The notes beneath the pieces are model-generated. The model had not been told where the DNA came from and did no database searches. It saw nothing but the letters and a program-made list of their open reading frames with translations. Shown here one piece after another: positions 7,659 to 16,078 of a DNA stretch of 64,000 nucleotides (position 1 is the first letter of the stretch; the number at the start of each line of letters is the position of its first letter). The stretch is from NCBI GenBank assembly GCA_021782995.1, contig JAJXUI010000010.1, forward strand, positions 1 through 64,000, read 5' to 3'. Made by a program: the position numbers and the translations under genes. The stretch is from Pseudomonadota bacterium (GTDB lineage: Bacteria; Pseudomonadota; Gammaproteobacteria; Burkholderiales; Gallionellaceae).

Positions 7659-9149
7659 ATGTCGCAATTACTCAGTTTGTCGAGAGCAGCCCGGCTGGTC
7701 GGGGTAAACCGCCATGATCTGCAGCGGAAGATCCAGGTTGGCGAGCTTGATTCTTTCGATGGCATGGTGTCGATAGACAGTCTGCTGTCAGCCTTTCCCG
7801 GCGCCCAGCTGGAAGACAATACAGAATACAGTCGCGTGCAGTTCATCAAGGAACGTGCCTTCGGCAAGCGCGTGTTTGAACGGGTGATGCCGGATGTGGA
7901 AACACTGGCAGTGCGCCTGAAGGAGCTCGGCACCGAGCTGATGTTGAGCAAGTCGCAAAATGAGCATTACAAAATGATGGTGGATCGCCTGCGTGAGCAG
8001 ATCGTGACTTATGGGCGCGAGGCATCCATCGAAGTGAAGCAGGCGCTGGATGCGCTGAAATGCTGGCTTGATGTGGAGGTTGTCGCAGTCTTGGAACCTG
8101 ATTACCCTAACCCCCTCGCGGTGCGCAACCAGATGTTGCGTGTTCTTTCTGCCCTTGTGACCGTACAGCCTAGTGGCCAGGATTTCTTTATCGATGGACC
8201 GGATACGATACTGGAAGCCGCGTTGCGTGCCGGTATTCCGCTCAATTATGGCTGCAGTGGCGGCAATTGCGGCTTGTGCCGCGCCAAGCTGGTTTCCGGC
8301 GAGATCAGGAAAACGCGCTTTCATGATTATGTGCGCACCGAGGCGGACAAGCGCGACAACATGTTCCTGATGTGCTCGAATACCGCGGTGACCGATATCG
8401 TGATCGAGGCTTCGGTGGCCGGTGGCGTACAGGACATCCCGTTCCAGCAGATTGCCGCCACGGTGAAAGTGATTACGCCATTGAACGAGGATATGACGTT
8501 GCTGCACTTGCAGACGCCGCGCACCAACCGCTTGCGTTTTCTGGCTGGTCAGTCGGCCACGCTGATTTTGAGCAAATCGCTGAAGGCCGAGTTGCCGATT
8601 GCCAGCTGTCCCTGCGATGACCGCAATATCCTGTTCCATGTAAAGCGCATGCCGGGAAATCTCTTCTCGGATTATGTGTTCGAGCGCCTGCGGAAAAACG
8701 AGGTGGTGGATATCGAAGGGCCGCAGGGTGAATTCATCCTGCATGAAAAGTCAGAACGTGCGCTGTTTTTCTTTGCCTTCGATACCGGGTTTGCGCCGAT
8801 CAAGAGCCTGATCGAACATGCGATGTCGCTGGAGACATTTTCGGCGATACACCTGTACTGGATAGGTGCGCATGAGAACAGCCTGTATATGCCGAATGTG
8901 GGTCGCGCCTGGGCTGATGCACTGGACAATTTCCATTTCAAAACCATTGTCGCGAATTATGAACTGGACCACTTGCCGGACAACAGGGCTTTGAAGATGC
9001 TCGACATGTTTGATGAGATCACGCAAGCGCATCCGGAGATTGTGGACAGCGATATTTATATCGCAGGACCTCATGCGGCGAGTGCTTTTGCCGAGCAGAT
9101 ATTTCTTGGCATGGGCCTGCCCAAGAGCCGGGTGTTTGTGGCGGACTGA
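7659..9149 (+). CDS. HTH-[2Fe-2S] ferredoxin-flavoreductase-like protein
   Basis: A 496-residue protein with an unusual layout. Residues 5-48 (LSRAARLVGVNRHDLQRKI) resemble a MerR/excisionase-type helix-turn-helix. About 75-130 is probably a coiled coil. Residues 165-255 are a plant-type ferredoxin domain with ligands C199, C204, C207 and C239. Residues 260-496 follow the ferredoxin-NADP+ reductase fold, but the FAD-binding RxYS motif is replaced by LPIASC (312-317) and the pyridine-nucleotide glycine motif is FDTGFAP (374-380). It may therefore be a redox sensor rather than a working reductase. It is followed by a chemoreceptor and a kinase-HDOD-GAF gene on the same strand. Function unknown. 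Confidence 0.75.
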   Translation: MSQLLSLSRAARLVGVNRHDLQRKIQVGELDSFDGMVSIDSLLSAFPGAQLEDNTEYSRVQFIKERAFGKRVFERVMPDVETLAVRLKELGTELMLSKSQNEHYKMMVDRLREQIVTYGREASIEVKQALDALKCWLDVEVVAVLEPDYPNPLAVRNQMLRVLSALVTVQPSGQDFFIDGPDTILEAALRAGIPLNYGCSGGNCGLCRAKLVSGEIRKTRFHDYVRTEADKRDNMFLMCSNTAVTDIVIEASVAGGVQDIPFQQIAATVKVITPLNEDMTLLHLQTPRTNRLRFLAGQSATLILSKSLKAELPIASCPCDDRNILFHVKRMPGNLFSDYVFERLRKNEVVDIEGPQGEFILHEKSERALFFFAFDTGFAPIKSLIEHAMSLETFSAIHLYWIGAHENSLYMPNVGRAWADALDNFHFKTIVANYELDHLPDNRALKMLDMFDEITQAHPEIVDSDIYIAGPHAASAFAEQIFLGMGLPKSRVFVAD

Positions 9150-9334
9150 ACCTGCGGCAAGGAAAATAATATAATATAATCAAAATGTTGCAATTATGGT
9201 TAATTTACCAGTACTGGTTTCATGTCTGCTGGTGAAGCGTGAAATGCAAGCCATCTCAACTTTCCCGGAATTTGTCCGTTATCTAAGTCGTTGAAATACC
9301 CTTTTCCGCAACACTCGCGCCCATGGAGGCACAG

Positions 9335-10954
9335 ATGAACTGGATTACGCATAGCATACGCAACAAACTGCTGGTGATCACCGGCACGGGCACTTCGTTG
9401 TTTGGTGTTGTGGTTCTTTTCAGCATGTGGAGTTCCTGGCATGCGATTCATGAATTTTCGATTGGGGTCGAAGCCAGGCATCAGGATGAAATCGTGTTGC
9501 TGCAGGCGCAACGCGAATTCAAGAAGCAGGTGCAGGAGTGGAAGGATGTGCTGTTGCGGGGAACAGACCGGGCTCTGCTGGACAAATACTGGGGCAATTT
9601 CGAGTCCCAGGAAGGCAAGGTGCAGGTGCTGGTAAAGTCCTTGCTGGCTGAAGAGGATAACGATGAGGTACGCAAACTGATCGAGCAATTCGCCAAGGCA
9701 CATCAGGCCATGGGGGAGGCCTATCGCAAGGGATTGCAGGCATACAAGGATGGTGGTTACCAGGCGGGGGATGCGGCAGTGAAAGGAATGGATCGCGAGC
9801 CCACGGAGTTGCTGACCAGGGCGGCTGACCTGGTGCATGGGCTTTCCCGGAGTCTGTCGGAAGAGACTTATCGCAGTGCGCGCAACGGCACCTGGATCAG
9901 CCTGGGATTGATGGCGGTGACGGTGATTCTTGCATTTGTGCTGTTCCAGATGCTGGTAGAACGCAGCATCCTGAAACCTGCCGCAAGGCTGGTGCAGGAT
10001 CTCGACCGCCTGGCAGTGGGGGATTTCAGTGTGCCGGTGGAACATACCACTGAAGACGAAATCGGCCACCTGGCCGCTTCCGCCGAGCGGGTGCGGCGTG
10101 ACCTGGGCAGGGTGCTGAATAAAGTGGAAGAGATTACTGTCGAACTGAACCAGTCTTCCCGCAGCCTTGCGGAAAACTCCAGCCGTGTGGTGGAAGGTTC
10201 GCACCAGCAGAATGATTATGCGCAATCTGCTGCGGCCTCGGTAGAGCAGATCGTGGTCAGCATTTCATCGGTCGCGGAAAATGCCGACTCGGTCAATCAT
10301 CTAGCACAGGAGAGCATGGAAAGCACGCTGCAGGGCAATCGCAAGCTGGCAGTCCTGCTCGAGGAAATGGGCAAGGTGGAAACGTCTGTCAGCGAAATTT
10401 CGGTTTCGGTATCCGAATTCCTGCAAAGTACGATGGCGATCACCAATCTGACCAAGGAAGTGAAGGACATTGCCGACCAGACCAACCTGCTGGCCTTGAA
10501 TGCGGCGATTGAGGCAGCGCGCGCCGGGGAATTGGGGCGCGGGTTTGCGGTGGTGGCGGATGAGGTGCGCAAGCTGGCGGAGAAGTCATCTCATTCCGCG
10601 AACCAGATCGACCTGGTGGCAAATAACCTGGGGCAGAAGTCGACCCAGGTGGAGTCCTGTATCGAGAAGGGCAAGGAGTCGCTCCGCGTGGGTGAAAGTT
10701 ATATGGAGGAGGTTGCCATGGCGCTGACCGAAGCCAAAAACATCGTGGAGAAAGCGACTCAGGGTATCGACACCATCACACAGTCGATGAAGGAGCAGAA
10801 GGAAGCTTCGAATGAAATTGCGCGCAATGTGGAGCGGATCGCACAGATGGCGGAGCGCAATGAACATGCGGTGGCGGAAAATGACCGGGCATCGGCCAAT
10901 GTCGGTCGCCTGGCGGGATTGCTGCATGAAGAGGCGGAGAAATTCAGGTTGTAG
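9335..10954 (+). CDS. Methyl-accepting chemotaxis protein
   Basis: A 539-residue transmembrane chemoreceptor. The first membrane helix is at about residues 12-35, followed by a ~150-residue helical ligand domain. The second membrane helix ([20 protein letters not shown]) is at about 188-208, then a HAMP domain ([20 protein letters not shown]). A long signalling coiled coil follows, with the conserved hairpin tip [19 protein letters not shown] and [18 protein letters not shown]. The tip binds CheA/CheW in this family. The ATG at 9335 is chosen because GGAGG lies at 9325-9329; an ATG at 9323 has no ribosome site. There is no C-terminal NWETF-type pentapeptide. Its ligand is not known. No che genes lie nearby, so this is an orphan receptor. 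Confidence 0.93.
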   Translation: MNWITHSIRNKLLVITGTGTSLFGVVVLFSMWSSWHAIHEFSIGVEARHQDEIVLLQAQREFKKQVQEWKDVLLRGTDRALLDKYWGNFESQEGKVQVLVKSLLAEEDNDEVRKLIEQFAKAHQAMGEAYRKGLQAYKDGGYQAGDAAVKGMDREPTELLTRAADLVHGLSRSLSEETYRSARNGTWISLGLMAVTVILAFVLFQMLVERSILKPAARLVQDLDRLAVGDFSVPVEHTTEDEIGHLAASAERVRRDLGRVLNKVEEITVELNQSSRSLAENSSRVVEGSHQQNDYAQSAAASVEQIVVSISSVAENADSVNHLAQESMESTLQGNRKLAVLLEEMGKVETSVSEISVSVSEFLQSTMAITNLTKEVKDIADQTNLLALNAAIEAARAGELGRGFAVVADEVRKLAEKSSHSANQIDLVANNLGQKSTQVESCIEKGKESLRVGESYMEEVAMALTEAKNIVEKATQGIDTITQSMKEQKEASNEIARNVERIAQMAERNEHAVAENDRASANVGRLAGLLHEEAEKFRL

Positions 10955-11033
10955 CCTGTACCCTGATCGGGAACATTAATTTCCTGCTTCTTGTTACTAT
11001 ATCGTTATCCTGCAATCTATTCCGCAAAGGTTT

Positions 11034-13337
11034 ATGTCGATCAAAATTCTGGCACGTTATGACGTTGTAAAGGAGTTGGGAAAAGGCCCTTACGGTGTCG
11101 TCTACCAGGCAACTGATACGCGCATGATGCGCCCGGTACTGGCCAAGAAAATTGCGCCTGTTTCAATGTCGCAGACCGAAGAGCTGCTGCGTAATGCGCG
11201 CGATGCCAGTGTGCTGCATCACCCCAATATCCTGCCGCTGAATGACCTTGGCTCTTCTGATGGCGCAGTGTATCTGGTGCAGACCTGGGTGCAGGGTGAA
11301 TCTTTGCAGCAATACCTGAAGCGGAACGATGGTATTCGTACTAATGATTCCGTCAAGCTGGTGATCGATGTGCTGGATGCGCTGGCCAGCGCACATGGCC
11401 AGGATGTGCTGCATCTGGACATCAAGCCTGCCAATATTCTGGTATCTGCTTCCGGCCAGCATTTCCTGATGGATTTTGGCATGGCGCAGGTGATGCGGCA
11501 TCCCCAAACGCCACCAAAGAAGGAATTGGCAGTCTATATGGCACCTGAGGTAATTGAGGGCGAGCCAGGCCAGGCCAGGTCGGATATCTATTCCGTGGGC
11601 ATGGTGTTGTATGAAATGCTGAACCAGTCCGGCTCGGGTGAGGGAAACCTGGATCCGCGCCTGGAGAAAATCGTACTGAAGTCAACTGAGAAACGACCCG
11701 GAGATCGCTATGCCAGTGCGGTGGATATGCGCCAGGCTCTGGTGGATTATCTGGAAGCCTTGAAGGAAGTCAAGGCGGGTTCGCACGAGGCGGATGTGGC
11801 CAGTACACTCAAATTCCTGTTGTGGCGCATCAAGAGCAAAAGCGATTTTCCGGCAATTTCCGGGGTGATCAACCAGATCAACCGGACGGTGGCTTCAGAT
11901 ACCGATGATTCCGCCAAGCTGGCGCAGATCATCCTGCAGGATTTCTCGCTGACCAACAAGTTGCTGAAACTGGTGAACAGCACTTCCTACTCCCAGTTCG
12001 GCGGAAAGATCAGCACGGTGTCCAAGGCAGTTTCGATACTCGGATTCGAAACCGTGCGCAATATCGCATCCACGCTGGTGCTGATGGATTTCCTGTCGAA
12101 CAAGGCGCAGTCACAGGGCATGAAAGATGCTGTGGTTTCGTCATTCTTCTCGGGCATCATGGCAATCAAGCTCAGTGGCTGGAAGAGCGCGCAGGAAGTG
12201 GAAGAGGCGATGGTATGTTCGCTGTTTTTCAACCTGGGGCGCATGCTGACGAAATTCTATTTCTATGATGAAAGCGAGGAAATCGCAAATCTGGTGGAAA
12301 AGCGCAACATCAGCGAAGACCAGGCTGCGCTTGAAATACTCGGCATTTCCTACAACGAGCTGGGTCTGGGCATTGCCAGAACCTGGAATTTTCCGGAAAC
12401 ACTGATAGCCGGCATGCACAAGATTGCTGCAAACAGGGTGCTGAGCGAGGCAGACAATTATGGCAGGCTGAATGTCGCGGTGAATATGGCAAATGATATC
12501 TGCATGGCATCACAGGTGAGTGATCCGGGTGCGCGGGAAATGGCGATGCAGAGCATACAGACCCGCTATGCCGCAGTGGCGGATGCATCTAACGAAAAAA
12601 TTGCCACGGTACTTTCCAATAGCCTGCAGGATCTTAATCAGCGCGCCAGTGCATTGGGGGTGGAAACGTCCAGGAGTCCGGTGATGGACAGTGCGAAGAA
12701 ACTGCTGGTCAGCACCGTAGAGAAAGTGAAGGCAGAGCGTGGTGATGCGGCAGAGAACAAGGCGCTGGACGATCTGGTAAAAGCCGGAGGCAGTGTGGAA
12801 ACCAGCGAGGACAAGGTGAATACCGAGGCCTTCCTGTCGGGCGGGTTGCAGGATGTGATCAATACCATGTCCGGTACCTACAAGCTCAATGATGTGCTGC
12901 AGATGGTGCTGGAAACAATGTACCGCGGCCTGGGCTTTGCACGAGTGATGGTGCTGAGCCGGGATGCAAAGCGCAACATGATGGTTGCCCGCTTCGGCTT
13001 TGGCGATCAGATCGTGAATATCCTGCCGGATTTCCATTTTTCAATGAAGCATGAAAATGATGTATTCCACCTGGCACTGGAAAAAGGAGTGGATATCGTG
13101 ATTGAGGATGTTGGAGCACCCAATATCGCCAACAAGATTCCGGCCTGGCATGCCAAGGCTGTGACTTCGCGTTATTTCATGCTGCTACCCATGATGATGG
13201 GCCCGAACCCGATCGGCATGATCTATGCCGATATGGAAGAGGCGAAAAAACTCAAGATTTCCGCGGGTGAAATGGCCATTCTGCGTAATCTGCGGAATCA
13301 GGCGGTGGAGGCGATCAGGCAGCAGTCCAAGGGCTGA
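11034..13337 (+). CDS. Ser/Thr protein kinase fused to HDOD and GAF domains
   Basis: A 767-residue multidomain signalling protein. Residues 8-245 form a eukaryotic-type kinase: glycine loop GKGPYG 16-21, catalytic loop HLDIKPAN 127-134 with D129, DFG 147-149, APE-like MAPE 169-172, and SDIYSVGMVLYEML. The usual HRD arginine is leucine, which suggests an activation-independent kinase. Residues about 260-470 are an HDOD domain (ISGVINQINR, DFSLTNKLLKLVNS, AVSILGFETVRNI). Residues about 610-765 are a GAF sensor domain. An AAAGG site precedes the ATG. HDOD proteins act in c-di-GMP, motility and stress signalling, but the substrate here is unknown. It lies 79 bases after the chemoreceptor gene. 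Confidence 0.88.
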   Translation: MSIKILARYDVVKELGKGPYGVVYQATDTRMMRPVLAKKIAPVSMSQTEELLRNARDASVLHHPNILPLNDLGSSDGAVYLVQTWVQGESLQQYLKRNDGIRTNDSVKLVIDVLDALASAHGQDVLHLDIKPANILVSASGQHFLMDFGMAQVMRHPQTPPKKELAVYMAPEVIEGEPGQARSDIYSVGMVLYEMLNQSGSGEGNLDPRLEKIVLKSTEKRPGDRYASAVDMRQALVDYLEALKEVKAGSHEADVASTLKFLLWRIKSKSDFPAISGVINQINRTVASDTDDSAKLAQIILQDFSLTNKLLKLVNSTSYSQFGGKISTVSKAVSILGFETVRNIASTLVLMDFLSNKAQSQGMKDAVVSSFFSGIMAIKLSGWKSAQEVEEAMVCSLFFNLGRMLTKFYFYDESEEIANLVEKRNISEDQAALEILGISYNELGLGIARTWNFPETLIAGMHKIAANRVLSEADNYGRLNVAVNMANDICMASQVSDPGAREMAMQSIQTRYAAVADASNEKIATVLSNSLQDLNQRASALGVETSRSPVMDSAKKLLVSTVEKVKAERGDAAENKALDDLVKAGGSVETSEDKVNTEAFLSGGLQDVINTMSGTYKLNDVLQMVLETMYRGLGFARVMVLSRDAKRNMMVARFGFGDQIVNILPDFHFSMKHENDVFHLALEKGVDIVIEDVGAPNIANKIPAWHAKAVTSRYFMLLPMMMGPNPIGMIYADMEEAKKLKISAGEMAILRNLRNQAVEAIRQQSKG

Positions 13338-13367
13338 AGCATGATCGCCATGCCCGAGGCAGCGTTA

Positions 13368-14342
13368 TCATGCCTGCGCCGGTATAAATGCATCCGAATA
13401 GATGTCGTTCATCGCTGCACCTCCGAGAAAGGTTTTCTTGCGTGCTGCCTTGACCATATCCGGATTTCCGCACAGATATACCCGCCAACCAGACAGATTG
13501 CCATGCTGTTGCATGGCAATATCCAGCACATGACCGCTTGTGATCAGTGGGTCATTTACGGCCTCATTTGAAATGCACGGAAAATAGCGGAAATTGGCGA
13601 ACTCGGTCGCTAACGCCTGCAGGGCGCCATGCAGGTATAGTCCATCGCGGTTCATGCTGCCATGGAACAGGCGTATTTCCCCCTTGTGCCCATGTGACAG
13701 CGCATCACGCGCAATGCCATACAGCGGGGCGAGGCCGGTACCTGTCCCGATGAGCAGCATCGGTTGTTCCATGTTGCCGGGAGCATAGAAGCAGGTGCCT
13801 GCAGCCTGGCTGATTTCTACCTGGGTTCCACAGGCAATTTCTTCATGCAGCCAGCCGGTCATGCGTCCGCCTGGAACCTTGCGCACATGCAGCTGCATAC
13901 AGTCATCCTGATCCGGCAAACTGGCGAGGGAGTAGCTTCTGGCGGTATTTTCATCCCTGAACAGGTTGATGAATTGTCCGGGCCGGTACGCAATCGGCAC
14001 ATCACTCTGCAGGCAGATGGATACTACTTCATTGCTCAGTTTTTCGATATGCTTGACGATGGCTTTCATGCGCAAATCGCTGGCATCAGGCAGTGTGATT
14101 TCCATGTCTTCCTGCGGTATGCAGCTGCAGGCAAGAAAATAGTTTTGTGTCTTCAGGGTGTCTTTTAATCCCTGTTGCGCCGCTGCAGGCGGCTTGCCAC
14201 TGATGGCTTGCATCAGGCAGGTCTGGCATTGCCCGCTGCGGCAGGAAGAGGGAATGGCGAGCTGATTCGCAAGCAGCACATCAAGCACGCTCTGGTGTTC
14301 AGTGCAGTCGTAATGGGTTCCCTGATAGCGGATTTTTGGCAT
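13368..14342 (-). CDS. [2Fe-2S] ferredoxin / FAD-NAD(P)H oxidoreductase
   Basis: A 324-residue reductase of the phenol-hydroxylase P5 / CDP-6-deoxyglucoseen reductase type. It has an N-terminal [2Fe-2S] ferredoxin domain with C34, C39, C42 and C72. The FAD-binding motif RSYS is at 135-138, the NAD(P)H motif GTGTGLAP follows, and YLCGNPDMV is near the end. All electron-transfer motifs are intact, unlike the related protein at 7659-9149. It passes electrons from NAD(P)H through FAD and the iron-sulfur cluster to a partner. It lies 48 bases downstream of the truncated haemoglobin gene on the same strand, so that globin is the likely partner. The 3' end is convergent with the kinase gene. Confidence 0.88.
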   Translation of the reverse strand: MPKIRYQGTHYDCTEHQSVLDVLLANQLAIPSSCRSGQCQTCLMQAISGKPPAAAQQGLKDTLKTQNYFLACSCIPQEDMEITLPDASDLRMKAIVKHIEKLSNEVVSICLQSDVPIAYRPGQFINLFRDENTARSYSLASLPDQDDCMQLHVRKVPGGRMTGWLHEEIACGTQVEISQAAGTCFYAPGNMEQPMLLIGTGTGLAPLYGIARDALSHGHKGEIRLFHGSMNRDGLYLHGALQALATEFANFRYFPCISNEAVNDPLITSGHVLDIAMQQHGNLSGWRVYLCGNPDMVKAARKKTFLGGAAMNDIYSDAFIPAQA

Positions 14343-14390
14343 GTTTGCAGATGAGCCCTTGCGGGCCCATTTCCTGGTTGGTTGGCGGAA

Positions 14391-14759
14391 TTATTTGCCC
14401 AGCACGTCATTTCTGGTGGTTTCACACAAGGCTGCAACTTCTGAAATCAGATCACCTCCGACATTCAGCTCCTTCAGGGTTGCTGCCAGATTTTCCACAA
14501 CGGCATCGAAATGGCTGTCATTCAAACCACGCTTGACCAGGTGGGCATGGCCGCGGCGCATATCCATACCGTTATAGTTGTTGGGACCGCCGAAAGCCAT
14601 GGTCAGGAACGCCTTCTGTTTTGCAGCCTGACTTTCCATGTCTACATCATCGAAGAATTCGCTGATGCGGTCATCGCTTAATACCTTGCGGTAAAAGATA
14701 TCGACAGCTGCATTGACAGCGGCTTCACCGCCTAGCTTATGGTACAAATTCTGGTTCAT
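14391..14759 (-). CDS. Group I truncated haemoglobin (trHbN-like)
   Basis: A 122-residue two-over-two globin. The start is the ATG at 14759, preceded by GAGGAAT; upstream in-frame codons run through the operator region and are not credible. Y23 (IFYRKVL) occupies the B10 position, FGGPNNYNG at 56-64 is the family's EF signature, and H71 in MRRGH is the likely haem ligand. Group I truncated haemoglobins bind O2 and turn NO into nitrate. The gene is followed by a reductase and faces nsrR across 190 bases that contain three NsrR-like palindromes, so NO detoxification under NsrR control is the most likely role. Confidence 0.92.
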   Translation of the reverse strand: MNQNLYHKLGGEAAVNAAVDIFYRKVLSDDRISEFFDDVDMESQAAKQKAFLTMAFGGPNNYNGMDMRRGHAHLVKRGLNDSHFDAVVENLAATLKELNVGGDLISEVAALCETTRNDVLGK

Positions 14760-14782
14760 TTCTGAGATTCCTCGAAGTTTTA

Positions 14783-14805
14783 AAGATGTATTTAATATAC
14801 ATATA
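14783..14805. promoter_or_regulatory. NsrR-like operator 1
   Basis: AAGATGTATTT-A-ATATACATATA, an 11-1-11 imperfect palindrome with TGTAT-N5-ATACA at its core. The known NsrR consensus is AAGATGCATTT-N-AAATGCATCTT. The left half is an almost exact match and the right half is weaker. It lies about 24 bases before the globin start codon, where bound NsrR would block transcription of the globin gene. Confidence 0.6.
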
Positions 14806-14847
14806 TATGAGCCAATAAAAGGGGCTTGAATGCCCCATGGGATATAT

Positions 14848-14870
14848 AAAATGTATATTAAATACATTTT
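14848..14870. promoter_or_regulatory. NsrR-like operator 2
   Basis: AAAATGTATAT-T-AAATACATTTT is a near-perfect 11-1-11 palindrome (one base pair off between the arms), with the TGTAT-N5-ATACA core and the spacing of NsrR sites. It lies midway between the divergent globin and nsrR genes and is the best match of the three. Confidence 0.72.
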
Positions 14871-14906
14871 ATATAAAATGCAGATCACAGTCAAAATAAT
14901 GATGAG

Positions 14907-14921
14907 TGCATTTATAATGCA
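14907..14921. promoter_or_regulatory. NsrR-like operator 3
   Basis: TGCATTTATAATGCA, with core TGCAT-N5-ATGCA, has the exact inner half-sites and spacing of the NsrR consensus. The outer bases are less conserved. It lies about 28 bases upstream of the nsrR start codon, so it probably serves autoregulation. Confidence 0.6.
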
Positions 14922-14949
14922 AAATCAAATTACTAATTTAATCAGATAA

Positions 14950-15396
14950 ATGCAATTAACCCAATATACCGATTATTCCTTGCGGGTGTTGATTTACCTG
15001 AGCCAGAAGCCGGCTCAGACGCTGGCCACGATCACGGAAATTTCGGATTTCTACGGCATATCCCGCAATCACCTGGTCAAGGTAGTGCATAGCCTGGCCA
15101 TAAACGGATTTCTGGAAACGACACGAGGTAAAAATGGCGGCATACGTCTTGCAAAACCTGCGGCCCAGATTGGCATAGGTGAGGTCGTACGCAGTACGGA
15201 ACCCAATTTTGAGATGGCCGAGTGTTTCAATCATCAAAACAATACTTGCATCATTACGCCAGTCTGCTCCCTGAAAGGCATCCTCAGCGAAGCCAGGAAC
15301 AGTTTCATCGCTACCCTGGATCAATACACGCTTGCAGATACCATCCAGAAGCCGGGTTCATTGTTCAGGAGCTACATGCAGGCAATCAATAAATGA
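14950..15396 (+). CDS. nsrR: Nitric oxide-sensing transcriptional repressor NsrR (Rrf2 family)
   Basis: A 148-residue Rrf2-family regulator. Residues 1-65 form the winged helix (MQLTQYTDYSLRVLIYLS, ISRNHLVKVVHSLA, TRGKNGGIRLA). Residues C92, C100 and C106 have the C-x7-C-x5-C spacing typical of NsrR, which ligates an NO-sensitive iron-sulfur cluster; IscR uses a different spacing. NsrR represses NO-detoxification genes until NO destroys the cluster. The divergent truncated haemoglobin gene and three matching palindromes in between are strong context for this assignment. No good ribosome site precedes the ATG. Confidence 0.92.
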   Translation: MQLTQYTDYSLRVLIYLSQKPAQTLATITEISDFYGISRNHLVKVVHSLAINGFLETTRGKNGGIRLAKPAAQIGIGEVVRSTEPNFEMAECFNHQNNTCIITPVCSLKGILSEARNSFIATLDQYTLADTIQKPGSLFRSYMQAINK

Positions 15397-15507
15397 ATGC
15401 CTGAATGAAGCGTGATCTGCTGCAGCGCAGAGCCCTGCCTGTTTGAGTTTTCTGCATCCTGAAATCGGGGGATAGCCTGGTTGCTGGCCGCTTTATAACG
15501 GGTGCAA

Positions 15508-15960
15508 TTACTGGTCTTCCAGCCTGTTCATCCTGATTTGCTGTTTCAACAGTCGATTGAGTTCATGCAGCTCGTCACGGTATTGTCTTAATGCCAGATG
15601 GGTATTGATGCGGGCTATAGTAATTGCTGAATGCATGGGTTTGATGAAGTAATCGACAGCGCCTAGCGACAATCCCTTGATTTCATCTTCGGGGCTGTTC
15701 AGCCCGGTCATGAAAATAATCGGGATGCCACTGATTGCAGGTGCGCTTTTCAGTCTTTTGCAGACCTCATAACCATCCATATCCGGCATCATGATGTCCA
15801 GCAGGATCAGGTCGGGCTGGTCCGCTGCAAGACGGATGGCTTCGTGTCCGCTTGAAGCAACCTGGACATTGTAGTGTTCGTCAAGGAAAAGCCTCAGATA
15901 ATCTATATTGACCGGATCGTCATCCACCAGCAGTATGGTTCTCCTGCGCTTTTCTGTCAT
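15508..15960 (-). CDS. Single-domain response regulator with C-terminal coiled coil
   Basis: A 150-residue protein with a receiver domain at residues 8-125. The acidic pocket D13-D15, phosphoacceptor D55 in LLDIMMPDMDG, T85 and K107 are all present. The last 30 residues (LRQYRDELHELNRLLKQQIR) look like a short coiled coil, not a DNA-binding domain. The ATG at 15960 has GGAG six bases upstream and puts the receiver at the N-terminus; the upstream in-frame ATG would add 23 unlikely residues. It probably works by protein contact. No histidine kinase is adjacent. The gene is 118 bases downstream of parC. Confidence 0.9.
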   Translation of the reverse strand: MTEKRRRTILLVDDDPVNIDYLRLFLDEHYNVQVASSGHEAIRLAADQPDLILLDIMMPDMDGYEVCKRLKSAPAISGIPIIFMTGLNSPEDEIKGLSLGAVDYFIKPMHSAITIARINTHLALRQYRDELHELNRLLKQQIRMNRLEDQ

Positions 15961-16078
15961 TTCCACTCCAGCTTCACTTTCCGGTTTGTACCGTATCATT
16001 TTTGCCAAGTCGACATAACGGTTCAGCACTTCATATCGTGATCTGCCTCAATTCAGACTGATCTTGCGTGTTGCCAGC

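Noticed and set aside
9200-10225. Open frame of 341 codons on the minus strand
   Set aside because: It lies opposite the chemoreceptor gene and its product (rich in His and Gln) is typical of a shadow frame.
14821-14836. Hairpin GGGGC-TTGAAT-GCCCC between the globin and nsrR genes
   Set aside because: The five-base stem has no T-run and lies among regulatory palindromes, so it is not supported as a terminator.
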